From positions 6,138,001 to 6,202,000 of the forward strand of contig OZ316895.1 of NCBI GenBank assembly GCA_973895155.1: a DNA stretch of 64,000 nt, given 5' to 3'. Below the pieces are notes generated by a model. It had not been told where the DNA came from. It made no database searches and saw nothing but the letters and a program-made list of their open reading frames with translations. Below, piece after piece: positions 43,001-53,315 of the stretch. Source of the DNA: Marsupella aquatica (Eukaryota; Marchantiophyta). The position numbers and the translations under genes were made by a program. Each line of letters opens with the position of its first letter. Position 1 is the stretch's first letter.

Positions 43001-43507
43001 TTCGGGCAACACGCGCTAGTACCCGTCGAGTTCAAGGTCGAGACCCCGCGGGTGTGCATCCGCCCCAGACTATCGGAGGCTGGTAGTTCGTCCGATCGAG
43101 CATATAAGATCGACAGGCTAGAAGAACAGAGATTGTGGGCATCGTGACGCGTAACTGCCAAGCAAGAAGCAACGAAGAAACAGCACGACAAGGGACTGCG
43201 CCAGGTGGACATCACCACGGGAGATCTTGTCCTTCTGTACGACAGTAGGTACATGTACTTTCTAGGAAAGTTACACACACGCTGGCAAGGACCTTTCGTT
43301 GTCCAGCAGATGTACCCGAACGGATCCTTACAGCTATCAACGTACGTCGGCGACCTCTTTCCCAATCGAGTTAGTTACGATCGTGTGAAGAGGTACTTCC
43401 ACCAGGACAATGAGCGTAATGATGTTCGCGAGGACGCTTCACACTTAAGTGGGGAGCTATGTGACACGGGTAACGTGTCACTTGACCGAACCCAGGTCAT
43501 AGATTAG
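40100..43507 (+). pseudogene. pol: pol: reverse transcriptase, RNase H and integrase
   Basis: One frame, interrupted by TGA at 41357-41359 (in RT, after LERC) and 43145-43147. RT: WVSPIVVVPKK, RICQDYRKLN, FLDGYSGYNQI, FRRMPFGLCNAPAMFQRIIM and the catalytic FIDD box with the two Asp codons at 41288-41293 (Y is commoner in first place). RNase H: YVDVSGFCIGSVLSQ, TNREALGIIYS, HIDHDSLKYM, NADFFSRI. Integrase: HHCC zinc region ending CDLCQ, then D (42560), D (42746) and E (42854) with exactly 35 residues between the last two. The C-terminal part ends RVSYDRVKRYFHQDNE; its stop at 43505-43507 falls 46 bases inside the 3' LTR. Confidence 0.93.
43447..43456 (+). promoter_or_regulatory. Polypurine tract
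   Basis: AAGTGGGGAG three bases before the 3' LTR, where the plus-strand primer for reverse transcription is expected. It lies within the last integrase codons. Confidence 0.7.
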
Positions 43508-46500
43508 GACTTATACGGTCATTAGGACCGTAGCCATAGCATAGAATAGCACATATAGCCGTCAGTTGCCATTATGATTAGATTAGGAGTAGGTTAAGAT
43601 GACCGAATAATTACGAGTTCAGGAAAGGGATTATTACGCACGACCGAGGTACGGTGGCGGCAGCGGAGTAAAAATCAGTTAGAAGAATCATGCTTGGACC
43701 GAGGCGCCGACTTCAGCTCTTTATCAATGACCGAATGGCCTGGCCTTCTCACGCTCGGGCTCATCCTGGCACCTCCATAAGAGAGGAGCCGATGGCACTG
43801 CGGGCCATTTGCTCATGTCTACCTTTTTGGAATTCGTGGACGTTGCCATCCACTCGCGTTTCAGATTGAATCAAATCGACCTTTATGAGGAGATTATCGA
43901 GGGAGAAGAGTGGAATGTGGCGAGATTTAGTCGGGACGAGCGAGGCCTCCAAGAGAACAAGGACCAGCCGGGTGGGAACGCAGACTCAACGAACCGGACT
44001 AAGAGGTTAGTATGACCCTCACAGCCTTGGGATTTTGGACCTTGTTTGGCAAGGTAGGTGCTAAGTTCTCCGAGACTTACTAGTACTCCTGTCCCGAGAA
44101 AGCCGCTTACAAACGAAGGTACGCAAAGTTGGTAACCAAGGTAGCACTGGTTAATTGCGAAAGGACAGCCATCACCAGGGATTCTAGCTACAACGAGCTG
44201 CGAGACTACATCACCGAACTATATCTCAGCGAGGAAGGGCTTAGATCGGTAGCAGAGGCAATTCTTGAGGTCCCAACGAAGTTCTTTAAGTTGAAAGGCA
44301 GCCAGCGGCTTACTCCAGCGGAGTTCGACAAGATTCCGGGGTACCTAGACCAGCAGATCGCAGCCGAAAAGCACCAAGAAGATATCAGCAGACAACGGGA
44401 AGCGGCGCGTAATCTTACGTTCCTCGGGGAAAGCTCCAACGCCTTCAACTGGGATATGGCTACCCCGATACCACCAGTGCATCAGCCGATGACCACTGGC
44501 ATACCACCGAGCCGGTCCCAAGTCCGTTCAGTGATCAACACTGAGTGTTCTTCGGGTTCCGAGCGAGTTAGTCCGCAACTCGAACAGCGTCCTCGTAAGC
44601 GGCCAAGGACTACGACGGCCCCCGAAGCAACAACGCGAACCAACACCGCGCCTGCACCTGCCCCGACAAACCCCCCGACCAACCAGACCCGACGACCCCC
44701 GGATAACCCGAAGTCCAACCTGTTACAGGTAATCCGTGTCCCCGAAGTAGTCTGGATCGCAATCAAGAAACTCGAGCATGCGGACTATGTTAAGGAGCAT
44801 CAGTTGGAGCAGTTCGCTCACTTGCTATGGAGACCGTGCGCCGCCCCGCCGAAGGAGATTTGTGAGTTCATCTCCAATTTTGACACTGATGCGTCGACCA
44901 CCAAGGTTACGGGGCAGGCCTTATCACTCACAGAGCATCGGTTAACGCAAATCTTTTGCCTACCAACCGAGCCGGTGCCGGTTGAAATCCAAATTCGGGA
45001 TAAGGAGTATACACCGCGGCACTTCAAACCCGAGGGTAAGACGGACAACGGATACAAGCAGGGGGCGTGCACCAACTTAACCTGTATGGAGCGACTTAAC
45101 TTCATACGGACTACCCTACACATGATTGAGCCACGATCCGAGATTTCCCTCTGCACGATCGTGCAGGTGGAACAGTACAAACGGCAAAACTGGGCCCAAT
45201 TCTTCTACCAAAGATTCTCGGGGAGCTAAAGCGGGCTCAGGGTGGTATGGCTATTGGAGGGAAGACTTACTTGGGAAGTCATATCGCCATTATCCTCGCC
45301 TGGTACAAGGCACGGCGGGAGGCCAGAGGAAAGAATATGGCCACCTCAGCCCCGACTAATGTCACCCCCGTCGAGGAGGAGGCAACCCCGAGCACGCGGA
45401 CTACCGTCCCTCGGGCAAACCCCGAGCCGGAAGCCCCGACCAATACTCCGCCACCTCCTCCTGTGGAAATTCCGCCGCCCCCTTCCGTTGAGCCTCCGCT
45501 ACCCGCGGTACAACCACCCCCAATCCCTCCACCACCTGAAGAAACCTTCCCCTCCCCAGCACTGACTACGGAGGAGCTCGTTGCTCCACCCGAGGAACCA
45601 CCGGTGCCCGAGAGGATGGAGGACTACCAAGTAGCCCCGGGGACCATGGCCTACGACCTGGTCCAGAAGTTTAGCCAGACTATGTCTGGGGAGCTGGCGA
45701 CATACATCGGACAACAAGTCTCGGCGTACTTTCAGCCAGCCTTCTTCATGTTAGAGCACCAACCACGGATCGTAAGCCGCTTGGAAGAAGAACTCATGGC
45801 GAAGGGGAATGAGATCGGGCGTCTCCAGATGCTGGTAGAGCACCTCGAGGAGGAGGCAACGACCCACCGCGAGGAGTTAGTCCGCACCATCGAACAGAGG
45901 GACAGACTAACCCAGGAGTTAAGCAGAGCGCAGGCCGAACTCAAGAAGCTGGATGACACCGTGCTTCAATTACGCTCAGAATCTTCGGCTCGGGTTACCA
46001 GCCTGACCGACCTCAACAAACAATTCCTACAGGCAGCGCAGCAGGTGGCTAGTCTCTCCGCCGAACGAGATAAATTGCTAGCGCAGGACCAGGTCCATCG
46101 CGACTCCATCGACCAGCTCAACTTGGAGGTAGCGTGGCTCCAGACCGAGGCCGATGAAGCTGCAAACGAGGCGGAGGAAGCAGTACGGGACAACAAGGCT
46201 TTGCAGGACCGCGTTACCCTGCTCGTCCTCCAGCGGGGAAAACCAGGGCCCACCTCTGATCAAGGCGGCTCGAGGTCTTGCCCCGACAAGGGGACCAGCC
46301 CTGGTCCAACCACTGCACACACGTAAGGGGTGGTTAGCGAAGGACGAAAGCAGGCGCCGCGCGAGGCGGTTAAGTCAGCGGCATCTTTTGGTGAGGTGTA
46401 ACGACAGAATAGCTGTCATTAGGCACCGATTAGCGGCAGTAGGAAGAATTAGGGCCGGTCAGTTAGGATCAGCCAACGTAGGATGGAGTCCATCAACGGA

Positions 46501-47309
46501 CTAGAGTTTGTCAGTAGGCTTGGCCGCTGCCATCCCGGTCGGCACACTCGTAGTCGACGGTCAACCAGTCAGTGCAGCGCAGCCAGTTAGTCAGCAGGTA
46601 GTTAGTCAGTAGGTAGTATCCTGGAAGGTAGTATCCTCCGGTTCTCTTCCGCAATTGTAGTATTTAGGCTTCCCCTTCCGCTATGGAAGGGGGAGAAGGC
46701 TTAGTTATCTCAGCAGAAGAAAGGCGAGGCACGGGGAGTCCCGGCCTGAGTAGGGTCAGAGCGCACCAAGGAGTGAGAGCCAGAGTCGAGCTTGCTGGGC
46801 AAGTGCGAGGCAGGGCCTCGTAGAGACTGGGCATCGACTGCCGTTGGGCCTGCTGACCCCCTTTGAAGTCGAGTCAACCATGTAAAGTGATGCTTCGCTG
46901 AGTAAATGTAGTCTTTTCCCTCTAATGTTTTTGAGAGTAACTGGTGTTGTGTGTATGCTTTGTCTGGGCAAAGGCGCCATATTAAGGGACGTACCGGGTG
47001 CGGACTAATGGTAGGGATTGCCACTCATTGCATGTCACAAGGTCCTGTCACGTCGATGGCTTGAAAAGCCCCAAGCCGGGAGTTAGTCCGCATCACTAAC
47101 TGAGGGAATATTCCAGCGGTGGAAAACAAATATACCTATGACAAGTACGAATTATGCAAGTGTTATACCAGTAAGTATATCGGCTTAGCCCGACTTAGGG
47201 CTATTAAAGGTCACTACACACCTCCTTGCCCAAACCCTCACCCCTACTGGTGGTCGAGGTCGCACCATGACACTAAACTGGATTTAAGGCCCAGGTTAGG
47301 GGCGCAACA
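43460..47309 (+). repeat. 3' LTR (3850 bp) of the Ty3/gypsy element
   Basis: Begins TGTGACACGG and ends GGGCGCAACA. It differs from the 5' LTR by point changes plus small deletions, for example one G near 45223 and four bases near 46775. The same terminal stem is present. It contains the second copy of the LTR-encoded reading frame. Confidence 0.95.
43809..46326 (+). pseudogene. LTR-encoded protein, right LTR copy (1-base deletion)
   Basis: Homologous to 34165-36408. The frame is open from 44084 to 45229, passing CGA at 45134 where the left copy has TGA, then a G run of four instead of five (45220-45223) shifts it into a TAA at 45227-45229. The rest (45247-46326) reads in the next frame with the same proline-rich and coiled-coil parts. 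Upstream, 43809-44015 is a 68-codon frame (ATG at 43815: MSTFLEFVDVAIHSRF) that may be a first exon; GTTAGT follows at 44006, but no acceptor fits the downstream frame cleanly, so the link is unproven. Confidence 0.75.
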
Positions 47310-47314
47310 ATTGA
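47310..47314. repeat. Target-site duplication, right (ATTGA)
   Basis: Matches ATTGA at 33536-33540. Confidence 0.93.
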
Positions 47315-47935
47315 GATAGAAAAGTACTCTACAACTCACTAATTTATTACAGTGTGAATATATATATAGAGGAAATAAGTGAAGAAATTAATTGATTGTA
47401 ATTGCTTTCAAAACCATGAAAACAGTATTTAAAGTATCAATCCCGGTATCAATCCATTCTTAATTGTTCATAGCCCTGTTCATAGAAGGAACAAATGCCA
47501 AGTTTTATGAAGTTAAATTATATTTTCTGTTCTCTATTGCAAACTACAAAGTTAATGTCACCTAAATCCTTGAATGTACATCCACTTCAGTCATCTGAGA
47601 CAATTGAGTATGATGTTTCTCGGAACAAATGTAAACAAACATGTGATATAATGACCCTAGCTGAGCATTCAGAGGGCACAAGGTTGCGATATATAGTGAT
47701 TGTTCTTAGAGTAACTAGAAAGTATTAAAACAATAAAATTATCAAACGGTACCCAAATTTTCTGGAGTAATTTTGAGAAATATCCAAATGTTTGGGTTCA
47801 CTTTTGAGAAAGATGCATGATTGAGCAACTGAGAATAGACTAAGTCTACACTAGGAAAAAAGAAGTACATTGCAAACACTAGCACATACAACATTTTGCC
47901 TTATTACTTTTGTTGAGGCTTCACAAGCCTGCATT
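47315..47935. other. AT-rich spacer, no gene seen
   Basis: Flank of the retrotransposon insertion. A 77-codon plus-strand frame at 47495-47728 is unrecognised. Confidence 0.4.
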
Positions 47936-47939
47936 TCAA

Positions 47940-48227
47940 TTTTTGCAAGCCACAGAGTTTTTGCCAGGGGGGGGTCACTATATGAAGGGTCATACATGAC
48001 GTGCGACGGTTTGGGTCATTTATGACCCCCCTAAATCACTTTCTATAAATTTGTACGGCACCAATCATGTGATGACACGTATGCATTTTGTAATTAAACA
48101 ATCCTATATTTCCATAGAAGACTTAATAAGTGTTCTGCCAAAACCATTTAAATGGCCCTATACTTCGTCGCACATGATATGTCACTTCCATGGAAGTGAC
48201 CCCCCCGAGGTTTTTGCAAGCCACAGA
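47940..48227. mobile_element. Foldback element between 17-bp direct repeats
   Basis: TTTTTGCAAGCCACAGA occurs at 47940-47956 and 48211-48227. Just inside are imperfect inverted ends, CAGGGGGGGGTCACT and AGTGACCCCCCCGAGG. Internal palindromes are GGTCATTTATGACC (48014-48027), CCATTTAAATGG near 48144 and the perfect 20-bp GTCACTTCCATGGAAGTGAC (48181-48200). A diverged relative is at 24870-25090. No coding region. Confidence 0.6.
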
Positions 48228-48525
48228 CTACTCAATCATCATTGTATTAAAGACTTTACAAAGCCATAACAGAGCACATAGATCATACCAACTTTTATTG
48301 AATTCCATGCAAATAGCTAGGTACCATCATTTTGGACATAATAGCAACACTAACGTTGTGCTGGTCCACTTTGAGGGGGAATCCTAAAAAATCCCAAGTG
48401 GGCAAGGTGCGCCTTCTCTTATGGTTGAATTGGGATGGAGCCCAATTCTCAGTTTGTTTCATCCATGTGAGGTATGATCTTAATTGTGTGAGTGCAGTAA
48501 TCAGTAATTAAAAACAGAGCTCCTT
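48228..48525. other. Spacer, no gene seen
   Basis: Short low-complexity frames only. Nothing here is supported as a gene. Confidence 0.4.
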
Positions 48526-49035
48526 GCATATCATGAGTATCCCATAGTACTCCAAATATTATAGATAATAGAAGACTAATGAAGATACCAAATTGTACCC
48601 AAAATGCCCCATAGCACCCTAGAGTACCCCAAAGAACTCTACATTATCGAAGGGTAGCCAAAATGTCTCTGAATATTTAGAGTGTCTCAGAGTACCCCAA
48701 ATTAATATCATAAAATAGACTGTAGTACGTTCTTTAGTTTACCAAAGGGAAAATGACCCCTAATATCATTGAGTAACCTATAGGAACCCACATATCATAG
48801 AGTACCGTGGAGGACTTAGATTACCAAAGGGTACCCAAAATGCCCCTAATATCATAGATTATCCCATAGTACCCTGGAGTACCCAAATATCATAGAGTAC
48901 CCAAGTGTACTCTTGATTAGCAAAGGGTACCCAAAATGTCACCAAATATCACAGAGTACTCTAGACTACCAAAGGATACCCAATATGTCACCAAATATCA
49001 TAGAGTATCCTATCCTATTACCCATAGTACCCAGC
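48525..49035. repeat. Degenerate minisatellite (AAAGGGTACCC / ATCATAGAGTACCC)
   Basis: Words such as ACCAAAGGGTACCCAAAATG and ATATCATAGAGTACC recur about every 55-110 bases, each with substitutions and small indels. GGTACC and AGTAC-rich units give many KpnI/RsaI-like sites. No coding potential. Confidence 0.8.
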
Positions 49036-50185
49036 GTAAGTCCGCAAAGTGTCCATAAGCAAATGCTATCCAAAAATGTTCTTGGTTGAGGAAAGGAAAA
49101 ACCCACTAACAATTACGAAACATCATAAAACTTGATGTTGTAACAGAGAGTTAACCTGTGTTGATAGATTACCCTATTATATATTATTTAAAATTATATA
49201 TATATACATTTATTTAATGTTGTTCGCTACATATGTAATGGTATCATTCATAACTCCACTCCTCATCAATGTATCTTGACAAAAGTAATTCTCATTGGCT
49301 CCATGTTTGCGGGGTGTATATATTTTTATTCTTTGTTAAATTGTACCTCCAATAATAAATTTCACATCATGCATGTCAGTCAAGTGTGTGTAAAAAATGT
49401 ACGCATCTCAAGTGTGTGTAAAAAATGACACATCTCAATCATTTGCACCTCATTCCAAAGTACTTACAAATATTTGCGCATATTTGAAGTGCTTGAGAAA
49501 ACTTTGTGGTTGCCTCTTAAACTTGGCCGTTCAAAAACTTTGTAACTTAGAAAGAAAATAAAAGCACACACACATCCATTAATTGTTGAGGCATTTTATT
49601 TCCCATTCCTTTTATTAGGTGTAACTTTTGTCATTTTTTCCTATAATATTAGGTGTAACTTTTGTCATCACCTTACATTACTAATCTCCTCCGAAATGAG
49701 TTCAAAATGAGTTCAAAATGTTTTGTAGTAGATTAGTAATGTGTTCAAATGAGTTCAAAATGCTCTAAGATACCAAAAATTAAAGGGATTCAAAAATGAA
49801 TTAAAAAATATATAATACAACAAGGATGAGAATAATTTAAAACTTTTTTTCAAGTGATAGAAACTAAAGTCAATGAGATTACAAATTAAGAGGGCTACCA
49901 AAATGAATTCAAAATGCTCTAAGATACCAAAAATTAAAGGGATTCAAAAATGAATTAAAAACTATATAATACAAGAAGGATGCCCTTTGATAAGGCACAA
50001 GGCACATGAAAATGACACGAAAAACAAAAATTATGAATAAGGTAAAATCTCAAAAGTGCATTCACTATATAGTACTGCAAATTTCTTCTCCGTACATCCC
50101 ACCCAAATGCCGGTTCAACAAAGCTTTAAACAGCTAGGGTGCTCCAGGATCATTAATGCGCCGAGGTCGAGGGTGTCTTTCGTCC
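49035..50185. other. AT-rich spacer with short duplications
   Basis: Short local duplications: AAGTGTGTGTAAAAAATG (near 49382 and 49410), TTAGGTGTAACTTTTGTCAT (49615 and 49650), and a 65-base segment beginning CTCTAAGATACCAAAAATTA (about 49763 and 49916). No gene is seen. Confidence 0.6.
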
Positions 50186-50186
50186 T

Positions 50187-50398
50187 GAATAAGACCCACA
50201 ACTCAGCTTTCATGTATCGATGATTGTGTATGACAGCCAGGAAAAATCGGGGAAAAACTTAAACTCGATAAATTCATGACAACAAAGATCCCGAATAAGC
50301 CCCACAACTGAGCTTTCATGTATCGATGATTGTGTATGACAGCCAGGAAAAAGCCGGGAAATACTTAAACTCCATAAATCCATGACAACAAATAAGAT
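50187..50398. repeat. Tandem duplication, 106-bp unit
   Basis: GAATAAG...CCCACAACT at 50187 and again at 50293; both units contain CATGTATCGATGATTGTGTA and GACAGCCAGGAAAAA. A small number of mismatches separates them. Confidence 0.88.
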
Positions 50399-50529
50399 GT
50401 TGCTGTTCAACAGTTGTTTGCATGCTATCTCTCTATGTCATCCATGCACTTACTCGAGATTGAGATTGCTGATTCTTGAACTTTATTTGAAGTACACTTG
50501 ATTTAAATTACCGCCCTTCAATCAAACGC

Positions 50530-50856
50530 CAGTAGAATCTGAAGAACATTGGGATCTAATGCCCTTATGTAATTTCGTGTTTTACTGTGAGTTCTCTCTT
50601 AATGACGGTAGAAATCTACGTTTCTATATCATCGGACCAGAAGAGCCACATATATGAGACGCTCCACAAAGGGTGGAACGCCATTGAGAGAACTAAGTCG
50701 AAAGACGTCGTAAAACATGGTGCATGTGTATCTAACGAACCTGGACAGTAACTAATCTAGTCTGGAGAGACTCATTGTCTCAGTCTCGCCTATCAATTCT
50801 ATGAAGTGGATAGAATCTAGCTTCGATCCAGAGGGCACACAATTTCTAAGAATATT
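50530..50856 (-). other. 3' flank of the minus-strand GDSL gene
   Basis: Contains the single-copy version of the TGGGATCTAATGCCCTTATG repeat and GTAGAAATCTACGTTTCTAT, which also precede every exon-5-derived hairpin (for example 1600-1720). No polyadenylation signal was identified with confidence. 50400-50530 shows nothing. Confidence 0.6.
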
Positions 50857-53315
50857 TCATTGACGTGGTTGCGCTTTCAGAGCAAGGAGTTGCTGTACGT
50901 TCACTGGCGACACTTCTTTCAGTCCGCCAGTATACATCGCTTTCGCCAAGACTAGATTGGAAGCCTCAGTGGGGTGGTATGCATCCCAAAATACATATTC
51001 GTTTCGGTTGGAGCAAACCACCGCCGCTGGCTGGCACAAAATCTGCGCCCTGTACGCTCCCCCTCCGCAGCATCCTTCGTTGACCACCGTAAACCCTGCA
51101 ACCATATTGATTTTGACGAAGATTCGGATGCAGTCAGAATATCGCACAACCTGGACTCAATTCTTCAATCTACTCATGAGCTTGATTCCTGACGCGGTCA
51201 ACACTTCTGAAATTATGGAAACTTCAACATCTGCCACTTCGTTTTAAAACTAGCCATGACATTCACTGGGACGCTAGCTAAACATCGATGTCGCAATGCA
51301 AAAGCACTCATCCAAGTAACTAATCCAGTATACGGTGCCAGCTGCGAAAGAATTCCAGGGCGGTCAGTAATTGCAGTACTTATGTTTACACGTCACTGTA
51401 ACTCCCACGACCCTGCCTAGAGGGAGAATTTGAAAAGTGCAAGTTATCAATTGTACTCACCATACTTGCTGGGATTGTTTATCAAGTTAATCAATGAAGT
51501 GTACGAGTCGCCGAGCAAATACATAGCATCTGACAATTCACTATTTAGGTCTTGAAGCATGGACAAAACCAGAGCGTTGAAATCCTGAGCCTGAGCGTTT
51601 ACTGAGGACACACAGGTGGGCTGTCCAGATATGGCCAACTGATGAGGAATGCATCCAAGAGGCCCAATTCCAGACACGAAGAACATTCGAAATCCGGAGC
51701 CGTACAATTCCTGCAGCAAATGGTCACAAATCTCGAAATGTCAGTGCGCGAGTTTACCGAGTAGATTGCACTTACGCTATTGCATTGAAGTAAGGTCACC
51801 AGTACAACCGCGGAATGCAGAAATGAGTAAATGCTAGTAATTCTTCGCCATGGTTGGCATACAGAAGTGACTGTATTCATATTGAACAACGGATCATGTT
51901 CAGAAGGCACGAAACAGATAGTACTTCGGCTTAGCAATGGTGGATCGACCACTGCTATTAAATTCGTACCATGAGTTGCCTGCGGAAGGAGCTGATCAGC
52001 AAAACGTTGAACTGTGCGGGAGTATACTGGGTTGAAACCGAATCACCAAGCAAGTAATTGTTGATATAATCGTTGCTGCCCATGACGATAGAAACAAGGG
52101 ATGAAGCCAACAGAGTGGTAGTCGTATTCTTCCCAAGCAGCGCTTCCAGTTCAGGCAACGTGGTGTCTTGGAAGAAACTGATCTGCTGATTCATGCATAT
52201 CCTATTGAGCTGCAGGTGAAAAAGGTGATTAGCTAGTTTCCGCAATCGATCTCGCTACTAGACCGATTCACAGCCGTAATTAATCTAAACTTTAGCAGAA
52301 CTTAAACAGGTTCAAGTTACAGAATTCAGAGTCAAACAAGTTAGTGGACAACTCACGAAATCTGCTCCTGTCGCATCTAAGATACCGCCAGCTCCGGAGG
52401 CATAGTTGACACCACGGAGAATTCCTAAACCAGTTGTCTGTGCGTCTAGGAATGGCGGCGGATAGGGAACGCCGAGTATGTCACCTGAGCCATTTGCAAT
52501 ACGTACTCTTGGATCAGCCAGACTCAATATTAATTCTGACTTCCATCATACCTCTTGGATTGCATTATCGGTAGCGAAAAAAAGCGCTAAATGGGCATCT
52601 TCTGTATATCGCTAGCTAAGTTTAATTTGTTACGATTGCACATCTAAACGCCATCTCCCACAACGACAAGTGTTCTAACTACACTGATCGACAGGGAACA
52701 GAAGACAGTGCACAGAGTAAATTGCTCACACACGAAAAATGAAGGCAGGTCCGTCAAGAAACATTGAGAATATCGATCTACAAAATTCCTGTGAGAAAGA
52801 TAACACCTACATAATATGTCAATCACGGTGCGCCCATTGCAGAATCGTCCGGTTGGTCCACCAGGGAAGTCGATGCCATTGAAGAGCATGTTTGCCTTCG
52901 CTAGAGTCTGAATGTGGTTGTTATTTCCAGAATCTACGAGTGAATCCCCAAACACAAACACAGCCGGCGGATTACTAGTACTAATATTAGCGGGAGAGCT
53001 AGCAGCTGGAGAACTATCTCCAATTGAACTATCATCAGGAGAACTCTCAGCTGGCGATGTAACAGCAGGTGAAGCGCTGTCAGCCGCAGGAATGTCGGCT
53101 GGAGAGGTATCAGTAGCTGGAGAACTGTTATCTGGACTGCTATCTTTAGGTGAACTACCAGATGGAGAACTTGCAGGAAAAGTATCATCTGGAGTATTGT
53201 CAGGGATATCAGTGGGAAGACTAGCGGCTGTAGGGCTATCATCTTGAGCCACTGTCTGACTGCACTTCCCGGTTGTCAGCACGACCAACACAATGAACCA
53301 AACAGACAAGCCCAT
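50857..53315 (-). CDS. GDSL esterase/lipase with long Ser/Pro/Asp linker, 453 aa
   Basis: A likely secreted plant GDSL hydrolase, expected to cleave ester bonds in lipids or cell-wall/cutin substrates; the true substrate is unknown. Exons (read on minus): 53315-52811, 52484-52357, 52209-51970, 51710-51461, 51095-50857; all introns are GT...AG with phases 1,0,0,1. The start is ATG 53315 (MGLSVWFIVLVVLTTG, a signal-peptide-like hydrophobic core); the open frame continues 63 bases upstream only to a GTG. Residues 25-117 are a low-complexity Ser/Pro/Asp/Ala linker with repeated SSP and SPA words, of the kind O-glycosylated in wall proteins. Catalytic parts are complete: FVFGDSLVDSG (Ser125), Gly in GVNYASG (199), GSNDY (Asn257), and FWDAYHPTEA (Asp412, His415). 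Divergent to the plus-strand paralogue 1.5 kb away. Only this copy has the linker. Confidence 0.92.

Larger units (their letters stand above)
33541..47309 (+). mobile_element. Complete Ty3/gypsy LTR retrotransposon, 13.8 kb
   Basis: Two direct LTRs of 3854 and 3850 bp, each TG...CA, flank a 6065-bp internal region. Domain order on the plus strand is gag, zinc knuckles, protease, reverse transcriptase, RNase H, integrase, the Ty3/gypsy order. The integrase C-terminus (GDLVLLYDSRYMYFLGKL then HTRWQGPFVV) is of the kind seen in plant Tat/Athila-type elements, and I see no chromodomain. No env-like gene follows integrase. All coding regions are broken now. The first 565 bases of the two LTRs differ at 19 positions by eye, 14 of them transitions, so the insertion is not very recent. 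Confidence 0.95.

Noticed and set aside
39021-43147. TGA codons as selenocysteine or programmed readthrough
   Set aside because: There is no SECIS-like context, land plants lack the selenocysteine system, and the LTR comparison at 35215 shows CGA as ancestor.
43508-47309. env-like gene after integrase
   Set aside because: The space after pol is the LTR itself. Its frame occurs in both LTRs and lacks a signal peptide or membrane segment.
50857-51250. Plus-strand frames opposite GDSL exon 5
   Set aside because: They are the antisense shadow of a well-supported minus-strand exon with conserved FWDAYH.
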